This document shows, one piece after another, positions 11,172 through 21,100 of a stretch of DNA of 64,000 nucleotides (its first letter is position 1; each line of letters begins with the position of its first letter). Under the pieces are notes generated by a model. It had not been told where the DNA came from, did no database searches, and saw only the letters and a list, made by a program, of their open reading frames with translations. The stretch is from CAZDUZ01 sp964508755 (GTDB taxonomy: Bacteria > Patescibacteriota > Dojkabacteria > SC72 > JAFGCJ01). Made by a program: the position numbers and the translations under genes. Where the stretch lies: the NCBI GenBank assembly GCA_964508755.1, contig CAZDUZ010000001.1, positions 1 to 64,000 on the forward strand. Reading direction: 5' to 3'.

Positions 11172-12428
11172 GTGAACTACGCAGAGCTCGATTCGAAACC
11201 GCTTACCCAGTTAAAGTTGTTAGCAAAAAAGCTAGGAACTGACGAAAGTAAAGGGTCTGATAAAAAGTCCGTTATTAAAACAATTATGGAGTATGTTGCT
11301 AAGAAGGAGGGGTATTTGTTTACCGAAGGACTTCTTGAAGTGATGAACGATGGTAGCCATGGTGTTCTTCGTACAGAAGGTGTTTTGCAAGGCGATGGAG
11401 ATGTGTATGTTTCCGGAACTCAGATTAAGAAGTTCAAGCTCCGCTCTGGAGATATCATTTCGGGTCCTGCCCGTTTACCTAAAGACAACGAAAAATATCG
11501 CTCTTTATTAAGAGTTGACTTGGTGTGGGGTGATGATCCTCTTCTTATCGAAAAACGACCACGTTTTGAAAAGTCCACTCCAGTTTTCCCTGATCGACAA
11601 ATAAAACTTGAAACAAGACCTGAGATATTATCTACAAGAATAATCGACCTTTTGAGTCCTATCGGGTACGGTCAAAGAGGGCTTATTGTCTCACCACCTA
11701 AAGCAGGAAAGACAATGCTACTTCTAGAAATTGCCCAAGGTATTGCAGAAAATGCTACAGATGCCGATCTCATGGTTGTGCTAGTAGGTGAGCGACCTGA
11801 AGAGGTTACTCATATTCAACGATCAGTAAAGGGAGAGGTATATGCCTCAAACTTTGATGAACGACCAGAAGATAACTGTAAAGTAGCCGAATTGGCACTA
11901 GAGAAGGCAAAACGTATGGTAGAAGCTGGAAAACATGTTGTTATTCTTATGGATAGTGTTACGAGACTTGCTCGTGCCTACAATATCACGATGCCTACCT
12001 CTGGTAGAACCCTATCAGGTGGATTTGATCCTGTAGCGTTATTTCCTCCAAAAAGATTTTTTGGTGCAGCTCGCAATATTGAGCATGGCGGAAGCCTCAC
12101 CATTATTGCTACCGCACTTATTGATACAGGTAGCAGAATGGACGATCTTGTCTATGAGGAGTTTAAGGGTACAGGAAACATGGAACTTCATCTTGAGCGA
12201 CGTTTAGCAGAAAGACGAATTTATCCTGCTATTGATGTGGTCAGATCTGGAACCCGCCGCGAAGAGCTCCTTCTTGAAAAAGAAGTTCTCAATCAATCTT
12301 GGCGAGTAAGAAGAATGCTTGAGGCCCTTCCTCAAGAGGAAAGTGCTACGGAAATTCTCGTTGAACGATTGAAAAAGACTAAAAGTAACGAAGATTTCAT
12401 TGCCACTCTGCACGAGAGTGTGGGGTAA
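11172..12428 (+). CDS. rho: Transcription termination factor Rho
   Basis: The 418-aa protein has the usual length and order: an N-terminal Rho_N helix bundle (1-45), a cold-shock RNA-binding domain (about 50-115) and a RecA-like hexameric ATPase with Walker A PPKAGKT near 175 and Walker B VILMDSVTRLAR near 256. It moves along unstructured RNA and releases RNA polymerase. The start is GTG with no SD, and the upstream TAATAT may be a second -10 box. The long structured leader suggests autogenous control, which is known for rho in E. coli, though the leader itself differs. Confidence 0.95.
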   Translation: MNYAELDSKPLTQLKLLAKKLGTDESKGSDKKSVIKTIMEYVAKKEGYLFTEGLLEVMNDGSHGVLRTEGVLQGDGDVYVSGTQIKKFKLRSGDIISGPARLPKDNEKYRSLLRVDLVWGDDPLLIEKRPRFEKSTPVFPDRQIKLETRPEILSTRIIDLLSPIGYGQRGLIVSPPKAGKTMLLLEIAQGIAENATDADLMVVLVGERPEEVTHIQRSVKGEVYASNFDERPEDNCKVAELALEKAKRMVEAGKHVVILMDSVTRLARAYNITMPTSGRTLSGGFDPVALFPPKRFFGAARNIEHGGSLTIIATALIDTGSRMDDLVYEEFKGTGNMELHLERRLAERRIYPAIDVVRSGTRREELLLEKEVLNQSWRVRRMLEALPQEESATEILVERLKKTKSNEDFIATLHESVG

Positions 12429-12568
12429 AGGGATGAGGAAATAGTACTGATTTCCGATATACCCATGCTATTGCAATTATAATCCTTTGTTTGTTATTAC
12501 TGTTGTATTAAAGGCGTAATTTGCGTATCGTCATAGTTTGCCGAGTGGAATCTCGCTGGTAAGTTTGA

Positions 12569-12574
12569 TATAAT
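12569..12574 (+). promoter_or_regulatory. -10 box of the M23 peptidase gene
   Basis: TATAAT overlaps the first in-frame ATG (12573), so that ATG cannot be in the mRNA. This supports the start at 12657. Confidence 0.6.
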
Positions 12575-12656
12575 GACCCCTGGCCTGTACGAACATCATT
12601 GTTTATTTACGAGATTATCAAATAGTTACCGCAGGCATAAAAATAGTTTGAGAACT

Positions 12657-13826
12657 ATGAGTAATACGGAAAAAGCATCTTTCCAAAGTTCCCTTCAGTT
12701 TTTCAAGGATTTCTTTTCATATAGCTACATGCGAACAAGGCAGGTTGCTATTGTTGTATGGATTGCTTCTGAAATGGCAATTGCGGGCCTGGATTCGATG
12801 AAGCGTACCATTATGCGCTATGCCTTTTGGGGTAGAGGAAATTGGTACCGTTTTGCCGTTGTCGGTGCAATTGGTATGTCTGTAGTAATATTACCGTTCT
12901 CTCTTGCTCGTAAACCGGTTACTCAGCAAATCCTCGCTGAGGAATCTCCCGTGCAACCTTCTGCTAAAGTCGACTTACTCGTTCAAAGAGGATCATCGCA
13001 AACGTTAATTCCAAAAGGACGTAAAATCGACACTCAAATTTATACGGTGCAGGCAGGTGATACATTAGGAGGAATAGCGGAAAAGAACGATATTACTGTG
13101 CAAACATTGTTATGGGCGAATGGAATGGCAGAGTACGACTTTATCCGTCCTGGTCAAGAACTTCGCATTCCTCGTGGGGACGGAGTTCTTCATACGGTAG
13201 CTGAGGGTGATACCCTATCATCGATTGCAGGTAAATACAGTGCTGCAGAGCAGGCAATCGTCGATAATAACTATGATCTTGAACCTCCAAACTTTACGTT
13301 AACAATAGGTCAGGTGTTGTTTGTACCAGAGGGTACGATGCCGGCTCCTGTAGCTCCCGTTATTGCCGCCGCACCTTCCAGACCGACCTACGTCTATACA
13401 CCTCCACCTTCTGCAGCTCCTACTGCTGGAAGATTTGCAGGTTGGCCTGTGGGTGGGTCAGGTGGAATTGTGACTCAATGTCCTAGTCGATGGCACATGG
13501 CAATTGATATTGCCGATTCTTCTTATCCTCCGCTACTTGCAACCGCTGCAGGTACGGTAATTTTTGCAGGTATGAGTGACCCCTGGGGATATGCTTGGTC
13601 GGTTCAAATTGACCATGGAAACGGTTTTACCTCGTGGTATGCACATATGTCTCAGATTGCTGTTGTATCCGGACAATACGTAGGAAAAGGGCAGGCAATC
13701 GGTACGATGGGGGCCACAGGGCTTGCCACCGGTGTCCATGTGCACTTTGAGATCCGGCAAGGCGCTTCGTGGGCGGGTAGGGTTAATCCTGCTCCATACA
13801 TGGAAAACCATGTGTGTGGGTATTGA
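12657..13826 (+). CDS. LysM-domain M23 family peptidoglycan endopeptidase
   Basis: The 389-aa protein from ATG 12657 has one membrane span (about 62-85), two LysM peptidoglycan-binding motifs (about 126-175 and 178-228), a Pro/Ala linker, and a C-terminal M23 (LytM) domain with both zinc motifs: HxxxD (HMAID near 279) and HxH (HVHFE near 361). It should be a membrane-anchored, outward-facing enzyme that cuts peptidoglycan cross-links or activates amidases in division. A longer frame begins at 12573, but that ATG lies inside the -10 box. Confidence 0.88.
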   Translation: MSNTEKASFQSSLQFFKDFFSYSYMRTRQVAIVVWIASEMAIAGLDSMKRTIMRYAFWGRGNWYRFAVVGAIGMSVVILPFSLARKPVTQQILAEESPVQPSAKVDLLVQRGSSQTLIPKGRKIDTQIYTVQAGDTLGGIAEKNDITVQTLLWANGMAEYDFIRPGQELRIPRGDGVLHTVAEGDTLSSIAGKYSAAEQAIVDNNYDLEPPNFTLTIGQVLFVPEGTMPAPVAPVIAAAPSRPTYVYTPPPSAAPTAGRFAGWPVGGSGGIVTQCPSRWHMAIDIADSSYPPLLATAAGTVIFAGMSDPWGYAWSVQIDHGNGFTSWYAHMSQIAVVSGQYVGKGQAIGTMGATGLATGVHVHFEIRQGASWAGRVNPAPYMENHVCGY

Positions 13827-13953
13827 GATCTAAACTGCGCATTTCCTTTTGGTTATAGAGTTTTTGCCAAAATAGGGTGGATGTTTTGGGGCCTATAATG
13901 GTGTAGATCTAATCTAAAGGATTTTTTCATAGGTTGAGGATACAGTACAGTGT

Positions 13954-14439
13954 ATGCGAAGACCTTTGTACAGTTCTAAACTGGTATATCACATCTATAA
14001 CCGCGGAAACCGGAAAAAGAAGATCTTCTATAGCATACATGATTACGAACGTTTACTAATGCTTGTGGAAAGGTATTCGCATCTTTGTCAGATACACGTT
14101 GGGATACTCTGTCTTATGCCCAATCATTTTCATATGGTGGTGTCTCCTCTTGTAGAAGGTGATATCTCGAATTTTATGCAGAGAATAGGAATAGCTTATA
14201 CGATGTATGTTAATAAAAGGTACGGATTGGTCGGCCATGTATTTCAGGGAAACTATCAAGTAAAAACAATTCCTGGAGTAAGAGATCTAGAGCGTCTTAA
14301 GGTATATATTCAAAGGAATCCTGTGAAAGACGGGTTAGTGTCTAGTTGGTATCATTATCGATGGATTCAGTTTAGATCTGACATTCTACAGGCTTTTAAA
14401 GATCAGTTAGTCGTTGCTAAAAAGGGCTCTACAGGTTAA
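13954..14439 (+). CDS. REP-associated tyrosine transposase (Y1/IS200-like, RAYT type)
   Basis: The 161-aa single-domain HUH nuclease has the HUH motif PNHFHMVV at about residues 54-62 and the catalytic tyrosine helix near 90-105, with the typical signature YHIYNRGNR at the N-terminus. RAYTs cut single-stranded DNA at REP palindromes and are usually single-copy domesticated genes. A perfect 13-bp inverted repeat lies 270 bp downstream and tRNA-Ala 34 bp downstream. It looks full length. A TATAAT near 13892 is a likely promoter. Confidence 0.85.
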   Translation: MRRPLYSSKLVYHIYNRGNRKKKIFYSIHDYERLLMLVERYSHLCQIHVGILCLMPNHFHMVVSPLVEGDISNFMQRIGIAYTMYVNKRYGLVGHVFQGNYQVKTIPGVRDLERLKVYIQRNPVKDGLVSSWYHYRWIQFRSDILQAFKDQLVVAKKGSTG

Positions 14440-14472
14440 AATTTTGCAGATCCAATCTTTCAGAGATCCTTT

Positions 14473-14545
14473 TGGGCCCGTAGTTCAATTGGCAGAACGC
14501 CACATTCGCATTGTGGAGGTTGGCGGTTCGATTCCGCCCGGGTCC
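14473..14545 (+). tRNA. tRNA-Ala(CGC)
   Basis: Acceptor GGGCCCG/CGGGTCC with G3-U70, anticodon stem CCACA/TGTGG and loop TTCGCAT. CCA is not encoded. Together with the TGC and GGC species in the window it completes the alanine box. Confidence 0.95.
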
Positions 14546-14705
14546 ATTTCGGCTCTAATTTAGATCTTCAAGGGGTATCCCTTTTTCGTCCCTTTCTTGT
14601 TTTGACATACACGTTATTTCTTGGTATTGAGCCGGTTTTCATAGTTCTGTCATAATGTTGTAAGGATTTCTTAATTATTTCCATGTATTGTAGTGATTGG
14701 GGGAA

Positions 14706-14763
14706 GGGGTGATAGAAGGGGAAACCTGTAATCCGGTACCAGAGAGTATTCTTCTATCACCCC
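14706..14763. repeat. REP-like palindrome
   Basis: GGGGTGATAGAAG (14706-14718) and its exact reverse complement (14751-14763) flank a 32-nt loop. There is no U-tract on either side, so it is not a standard terminator. Its nearness to the RAYT gene suggests a cognate REP or target hairpin. Confidence 0.55.
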
Positions 14764-14977
14764 GAAATACACTCAAATCCTTACGAACGAAATCCTATAA
14801 TCTGCCAATAATCTCAAAATAATTTATAAACCACGAAAAGCATTAACCTTGATAGGACAGATCTATATACTCAGGGAGCTCGCTGATCGCCTAATTATTC
14901 AAAATACTATATGAACCGAATGGTTAGAACGAAAGTATTCTAATTGATAATAATCGTTTCTTTACCTTAAGTTTATC

Positions 14978-15006
14978 TTGACATGTATTGTGTGTTTGAT
15001 TATTCT
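14978..15006 (+). promoter_or_regulatory. Promoter of the first giant surface protein
   Basis: TTGACA (14978-14983), a 17-nt spacer and TATTCT (15001-15006), about 35 nt before the ATG. Confidence 0.65.
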
Positions 15007-15046
15007 GAAATGTATCCGTATATTAGAATATTTTTAAATTTGATCT

Positions 15047-18000
15047 ATGCTGCCAATTCCCGACGTGTCTCAGGCTTCGGATAGGAGAATTCCTCTCGTT
15101 GACCCTTTGCCAAATACCATATCAAACAGTGCATCCGATAGCACATCGAAAGGTTTATCCAACAGTGCATCTGCGTCTTTCATTTCCCGTTTTTTCAATA
15201 GACCTTCTGTTAAGTCGGGAAGATTTGTTGTGAAGCTGTGTTTGCTTTTTTTTCTATTAACCGTTTCTTCCGTTGTATTGTATGTTGCCTTTGGTATTTC
15301 CTGGTCAGATCCATATGCTGTAACGGTGTCAAACGTCACGGACCGTTCTGCGACTATTAGCTGGGTTACAAGGGAACCGGTGCGAGGGGTAGTTGCTTAT
15401 TCAGAATCGCCGAATTTCCTACCTGGTATTTTGACTCGTTTTGGCAAGAATGTGGCTTTTGATGATCGGGATATAATTCATGCGCAAGAACAGACGGTTG
15501 CAAAGATAGCTGAGAATGCACAAAACGCAGGATCTGATATCGTTTCCTACGAGGAGATCGCTGAAGATATTACGCTTTCTGAGCTTAGTTCTTTCTATGT
15601 CCATCATGTAACCATTAAGAATTTGGATCCTGATAGTACGTATTTTTTTCGAGTTGGAAATGGCAATCGTTTTACTTTCGCGAAGGATGGTTCGTCAGAT
15701 TTTTCTACAAAAGCTGAATTGGATAACCTATTGGTTCCTAATCCGGCATACGGTTTGGTAAAATTTTGGGGTGATGAGGATAATCCTGTAGATGACGGTA
15801 TTGCTTACTTACAGCTTTCTGATGGTGTTGAAACATCGGATCTTGCTTCTGCTGTACTAGGTGAGAATGGGTCTTGGTATATCGATGTGAATAGTATTCG
15901 TTCTATCAATGGCGATCTTTTTCTATACGATCGAGAGGGTCGGGATATTAGGGAAATTCTTACAATAGAAGCGAGTATTCAAGGTAGATACGAAGTAGAA
16001 ATCGATCCAGATAATGATGCACCTGCTCCTGTCGTCATTATTCAAGATCCTGAAATGGAAGAAAATCAGCCTAACGTAAAGCAGCTGTCTCCATCAGTTT
16101 CTTTTGTGAATAAGAGTTTCTCTTTTCTTCAAGAAGCATTGGCTTTTGACTGTAGTGAAAACCGTGGGTTTCCCTGTTCAAAATGTAAGGGTTGCCATGA
16201 AGGATGCAATTATGATGCTTCTGGCAATGTAACTGGGTGTGGATATATGGATTACTGCTCTTCAGGTTGTGAGAGATTGCAAGATCCTCCTGGATGTGAA
16301 TGTGGCTGTCCATCCGGAACAAAAAGCTGTACCGGAACCGGAATTAAGTGTGAGAATCAAAAGTGTGTTTCTAGCACACCGCCTCCTGCCCAAGAGCCCT
16401 CAAACCCAAATCAAGGGAGTTGTATCGGAAGCACTAATGCTCCGCCAGTTGCGAATGGTTTTTGCGGACCTGACAGGTCTGGTTGTTATCGTGATGATGG
16501 TTCTGGCGATTCCTCCTGTGCGTGGCGAGCGTGTAATAATGGAAGCTGGGTGAAGTCTAATGATTGTTGTGGAAAGTGTTCAGCCTCAACTTCAGAAAGA
16601 GGGTCTGATAATCCATCTGAGGAAAAAACCTGTGAAAGCGAGGGATTATTTACATTCGATGTATCCTCACAATTTTGTGGAAGTCCTCATTTAATTATTC
16701 CTATTGGAAATGAAGTATGTTGCTCAACAAAACCGGTAGAAAGATCCAATAATTCTGACGGTGAGTCTGAAGAAGAGTCTGAAGAAGAGTCAGGAGAACC
16801 GACGTCCTTCCTTTCCGTGTGTTCTGCAAACCGAAATGAATACAATGATGCAAATTGCAATAATGCCTGTTCTCCTTCACAATGTTTCAAAAAAACGGAA
16901 ACAAACTATACTTCTGATGGTGGATCAGTGACACGTCATTGTTATATTTGCTTAGAAAACTATTATAATAAATCAAATTGCGACAATGCGTGTGGTGATA
17001 ATGCTACATGCATCTTTGTTGGTGAAGGTATGTACCGATGTCAAGAAGGTTTGTATGATACAAGAGATTGTAATGGTAAATGCCCTGGATTTTGTAAAGA
17101 ATATAGTGAAGGTTTTTACTATTGTGAAACGAGCCAAATGGCTTCTGCTGATATTGAAGCAATTCCTGGAGTCCCCGTATCTAATACAGAAAGAGTCTCC
17201 TCTTTATACAATCAAAGTAATACTAGCAGTCGCAAATTAATTAACACCATCATTCCACCCGTCATAGCTCAAGAGCCTACAAGTTCTTCTCTCATACTTT
17301 CACCCACTGAAGGTTTGTATCTCTTTGATAACAGTGGAGTGTATTGTTCAACAATTCAGACTGTTCAATATTGTTTCGATGTCAGTACGCCTGGTAAAAA
17401 AATTCTATATATCGACTCGAATTTGAATAGTGCGTTCGATGGAGAAGATTATGATTTAGGTGAATTTTACGGTGAAATCGAGGTTGAATTGTCTGAGAGT
17501 ACAAATATTTACAAAGTGAAAAATGGTTACTCCATTCTTGCCTTCAATCTTGCTTCTACAGATCCTGAGCAGATGATGGCTTCTTCTGTACTAAAAAAAC
17601 TGAATGTAGATCATAACGATGCGTTCTTTTCTATTGCGATGTTTGAGGATGGTAGATGGATTGTTGTAGGTAACAGAGATGGTGAACAGTATGGTGGTAA
17701 TGATTTCATGATAATTCCTGGAAAAGGATATCTGGTAAAAGCTAAACAATCGCTAGAGTTTGTGATTTCTGGACGAAAGGTTGTTAGCCCTGTTCCGGTA
17801 AGCTTGGTTACCGGCTGGAATCTCGTCGCCGTGCATGGGACAGAGAAGGGGTATACCGCATCAAGTCTTATCGATTCAATAGATAGCGTAGAGGGTCTTG
17901 ACGCAAACAATGTAACGATGTGGGATCTATCAACTTCTCGATATAAAGGATTGCAGAAGGAGAAAGATGCGGGTGGAAATATGGAGGTGTATGGATTTGA

Positions 18001-18076
18001 TTTTCCGCTTGATCCGCTATCTGGATATTTTGTACGAATTGCAAGCGGAAGTGGAGTGTGGGAGCCAGAAGAATGA
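15047..18076 (+). CDS. Large cysteine-rich surface protein, paralogue A
   Basis: The 1009-aa protein has a low-complexity Ser-rich cytoplasmic tail, one membrane span (about 63-85) and a fibronectin-III / purple-acid-phosphatase-N-like domain (about 90-205, with SATISWVT and DSTYFFRVGNG motifs). Next come a carboxypeptidase-like or beta-rich region, a long cysteine-rich region (about 365-700), an acidic SEEESEEES linker, and two C-terminal repeats of a GWN..GY type beta domain. It is probably displayed on the cell surface. No enzymatic motif is visible. It is paralogous to the next gene in the same layout, with a 215-bp identical 3' segment. There is no SD. Confidence 0.75.
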   Translation: MLPIPDVSQASDRRIPLVDPLPNTISNSASDSTSKGLSNSASASFISRFFNRPSVKSGRFVVKLCLLFFLLTVSSVVLYVAFGISWSDPYAVTVSNVTDRSATISWVTREPVRGVVAYSESPNFLPGILTRFGKNVAFDDRDIIHAQEQTVAKIAENAQNAGSDIVSYEEIAEDITLSELSSFYVHHVTIKNLDPDSTYFFRVGNGNRFTFAKDGSSDFSTKAELDNLLVPNPAYGLVKFWGDEDNPVDDGIAYLQLSDGVETSDLASAVLGENGSWYIDVNSIRSINGDLFLYDREGRDIREILTIEASIQGRYEVEIDPDNDAPAPVVIIQDPEMEENQPNVKQLSPSVSFVNKSFSFLQEALAFDCSENRGFPCSKCKGCHEGCNYDASGNVTGCGYMDYCSSGCERLQDPPGCECGCPSGTKSCTGTGIKCENQKCVSSTPPPAQEPSNPNQGSCIGSTNAPPVANGFCGPDRSGCYRDDGSGDSSCAWRACNNGSWVKSNDCCGKCSASTSERGSDNPSEEKTCESEGLFTFDVSSQFCGSPHLIIPIGNEVCCSTKPVERSNNSDGESEEESEEESGEPTSFLSVCSANRNEYNDANCNNACSPSQCFKKTETNYTSDGGSVTRHCYICLENYYNKSNCDNACGDNATCIFVGEGMYRCQEGLYDTRDCNGKCPGFCKEYSEGFYYCETSQMASADIEAIPGVPVSNTERVSSLYNQSNTSSRKLINTIIPPVIAQEPTSSSLILSPTEGLYLFDNSGVYCSTIQTVQYCFDVSTPGKKILYIDSNLNSAFDGEDYDLGEFYGEIEVELSESTNIYKVKNGYSILAFNLASTDPEQMMASSVLKKLNVDHNDAFFSIAMFEDGRWIVVGNRDGEQYGGNDFMIIPGKGYLVKAKQSLEFVISGRKVVSPVPVSLVTGWNLVAVHGTEKGYTASSLIDSIDSVEGLDANNVTMWDLSTSRYKGLQKEKDAGGNMEVYGFDFPLDPLSGYFVRIASGSGVWEPEE
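17837..18051 (+). repeat. 215-bp direct repeat, copy 1
   Basis: Base-for-base identical to 21317-21531 (offset 3480), while the flanking parts of the two paralogues are clearly diverged. Confidence 0.97.
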
Positions 18077-18190
18077 GAACTACAGCTTTATTTTTCTGAA
18101 AAAATACTTATGGATGTAAAGAATGGTTATTTTCAGGATATTGAGTGGTAATTCTAACTGTTAATCTTAAATTAATCGGTAATTTTTGCT

Positions 18191-21100
18191 GTGAATAGTC
18201 TTGGGCAGGATGTTCCAACTTCCTTTGTTGAAGGTTCTATAAAGACAAATGATCGCCTGAAGGCATCGTTTTCACGGTCCAATAATCCTTCTCTAAGCGT
18301 CAAGCAAAAAATTAAGAAGATCATCGAATCGAGGAGGGTAGGTAAAGCACTCCTTGGTTTTTCTTTATTTATTTTCGTCCTTACGCTCGTCTATTCTTAT
18401 TGGGTTTACCAGTCATATCCTTGGTCTGAACCGTATGATATCCGGGTTACAAATGTAACCGGTCGTTCTGCGACGATAAGTTGGGTAACGGATGAAGCTG
18501 TCTCGGGTGTTGTGTCATATAGCACCTCTGATTCCTTTCTTCCGGGGGTGCTTTCACGTTTGACAGGCAGTGTTGCTTTTGATGATAGAGACATTCAGAA
18601 AGAGTTGGAAAAGAAAGCTAAAGAGGCTGTAAACACGGTTATTTCTGGAAGTGATTCTGCAACTTATGAGTATGATGTGACTTCCCAAATGACTCTTAAA
18701 GATACCGGGGCCTTTTATGTTCATCATGTGACAATCAGCAATTTAGAACCTGATACGTCGTATTATTTCCAGGTGGGTAATGGGCTACGTTTTATCAGTC
18801 CTTCTGAAGATATTGTGGACTACACTGTGGGAAAGGGTAATTCCTTCAATACCTTTGAAGATTTGGATTCTATTCAGACACCAAGCCCGAGTTACGGTGC
18901 TGTATTGCAGGAAACTGGGGAGGTCGTTGTTGATGGATTGGTATTTATGGAAATCGAAGGCAAAAATTCATCTCCCGTATCCACAACTCTTAGTGAAAAC
19001 GGTACGTGGTACATAGATTTATCAAACATCAGAAATAGTACTGGAGATGCATTTGTACGTACGGTCGAAGATAATGATTTCGAGAAGGTTTGGATTGAAG
19101 CTGGTCCTTCAGGGCGTGTTTCAACAAGTATCCCAATGACTCTTGACGCACCTGCAGAGGATATCTTTATTCCGTCTGGGGGGAGTCGCAGTGAAGAAGT
19201 ATATGAATCTTCATTCGTAAGTTTTATTCGAAAGCTTACCCCACCTGTTCAAGCTGCATCTTGCTTGTGTGAATGTGAAGGTAATCAGAGTGACGGCTAC
19301 AAAAGTCGTTGGTGTGGGAGGACACAGGAGCGCATTGCGAAGCAACAATTTGACGATGGATGCTACTGGATAGATGAAGGTTGTAATGCCGTTGCAACCG
19401 ATCCAGCAACTTGTAACAAGTATCAAACCTTTCCTGTCAAAGGAGACAGAATTGGAAACACCTGTGAAGGTGGTCAGGATTCTACTTCCACAGCTCCTCC
19501 AACTGGAACAACCCCAACTGATACACCAAATGATACTCCTAGTTCTCCTCTGCCACAAGAATCTGCAGACGCCACGAGAGGTTCATGTGGTGGTAGGGCT
19601 CATGGATCGTGTGGTCCAAGTTCACTTGCGTGTTTATCCAAAGCACCTCCTGAGGATTGTTTTTGGGCAATTTGTGACGATGGAGCGTGGAAAAGAATTG
19701 AACCAAATACTTGCCCTGAGAGTAACGTTGCATCAGATACAGAAGGGAGTGGGGATAGTACAACACCCTCAGGTTCTCAGGCACCTGGTCTTGCTTGTAG
19801 AGAGAGGAACAGTAGTTGGGTACTTTGCACGAGTCTTCGAGAAGATGAAAGGAGAATTGTATATCGTGATAGTTTAGGGGCTGGTTCTAATGATTGCTGT
19901 GTGAAAATTAATCAACCTGTTGATACGAGCGGAACAACAGATGTCTGTTTTGACCGCTATTATCTTTCCATCTCTTGTGAAAGTGATGAAGCAGACAAAG
20001 ATAATGTTATTGGACTATCAGATCCAAACAACCCCTCTTCATATAAGTGCTGCGGTTTCAAAGCATCGACTCCAGATGATTTAGAAGAATTAAGAAGATC
20101 GGAAGCTGAGAGAGATGAAAGTTTTGCCCAATCGAGGGATGAGCTCTGTCGAAAAGAATTTGATGAAAACACAGTGTCTGAATATAACTCTAGTGCTGAT
20201 CGAGGAGCGTCTCGGGGTAATATTTTTCCAGCTGATGGTGGTATTGTAACCTGTTTTTTCAAGATTGGTGTTGTCTCACGCCCTCCTGACATGCAAACCT
20301 GTGGGGAGCAGGGAGAAGGGTATGTATCTTTTTCGGAAGGAAACCAAACCTGCAGTGAGGTAGTTGACGGTATTCGTGATTTCAAAGGTCAATCTTGTTG
20401 TAAAAGTTGCGATAAAGTGAATCCAACACCTCCCGGGTGTACCAGTGTAACCTTAGCTCAAGCTCAAGTTCCTGAAGTAAACCTCATACAACTTTTACAA
20501 AATAGTATTTCTTGTTTTTTCAATTTTCACAAAGTCGCTTACTGTGGAGGAAATCCTTGTAATAACCAGTGTGGATGTACCTGTAAACGATCAGGTGCTG
20601 GAGAATGTGAAACTGACGGTGTAGTTGTAGGACCAGGAGAATTATGTCCAGGAATAAAGCAAAGCAAAATTCCTGAAACGTATACAAAGGAATTTTCATC
20701 TTTGTCTCAATCTCTTTCCAGTAAAGTTCAGGCTGAATTTGAAGAAAACACAAATGATAAAGAAAACATACTTCTTATCTCTCCTGAAAACGGCATCTTT
20801 TCATTTAATGAAAAAGGAATATATTGCACGATCATAAATGAAGTTCCCTACTGCTTTGAAATTAATGAAACTGGACCGAAGAGGCTCTATATTGATCGGA
20901 ATGGTGATAATACATTTGACAATGCTGATATTGATCTTGGTTCTCAGGTATTTGAATTAGAGGTTACTCAAGAAGATGAAGTCGATATCTATAACATTGA
21001 GCTTGGTTTTAACTTCATGTCTTTTAGAATTGTGGGAGGAACCGGAGAGGATACTCTTGCATCTACGTTTCTAGAAAACCTGAACAGCCAATATGACAAT

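Larger units (their letters stand above)
14546..15046. other. 500-bp intergenic region before the surface-protein genes
   Basis: No gene is visible. It contains a TTGACA..TATTGA promoter-like pair near 14600, a long palindrome at 14706-14763, AT-rich DNA, and the promoter at 14978-15006 for the downstream gene. Confidence 0.7.

Noticed and set aside
12573..12656. Upstream start of the M23 peptidase gene
   Set aside because: The ATG lies inside the TATAAT box, and the N-terminal 28 residues look non-protein-like.
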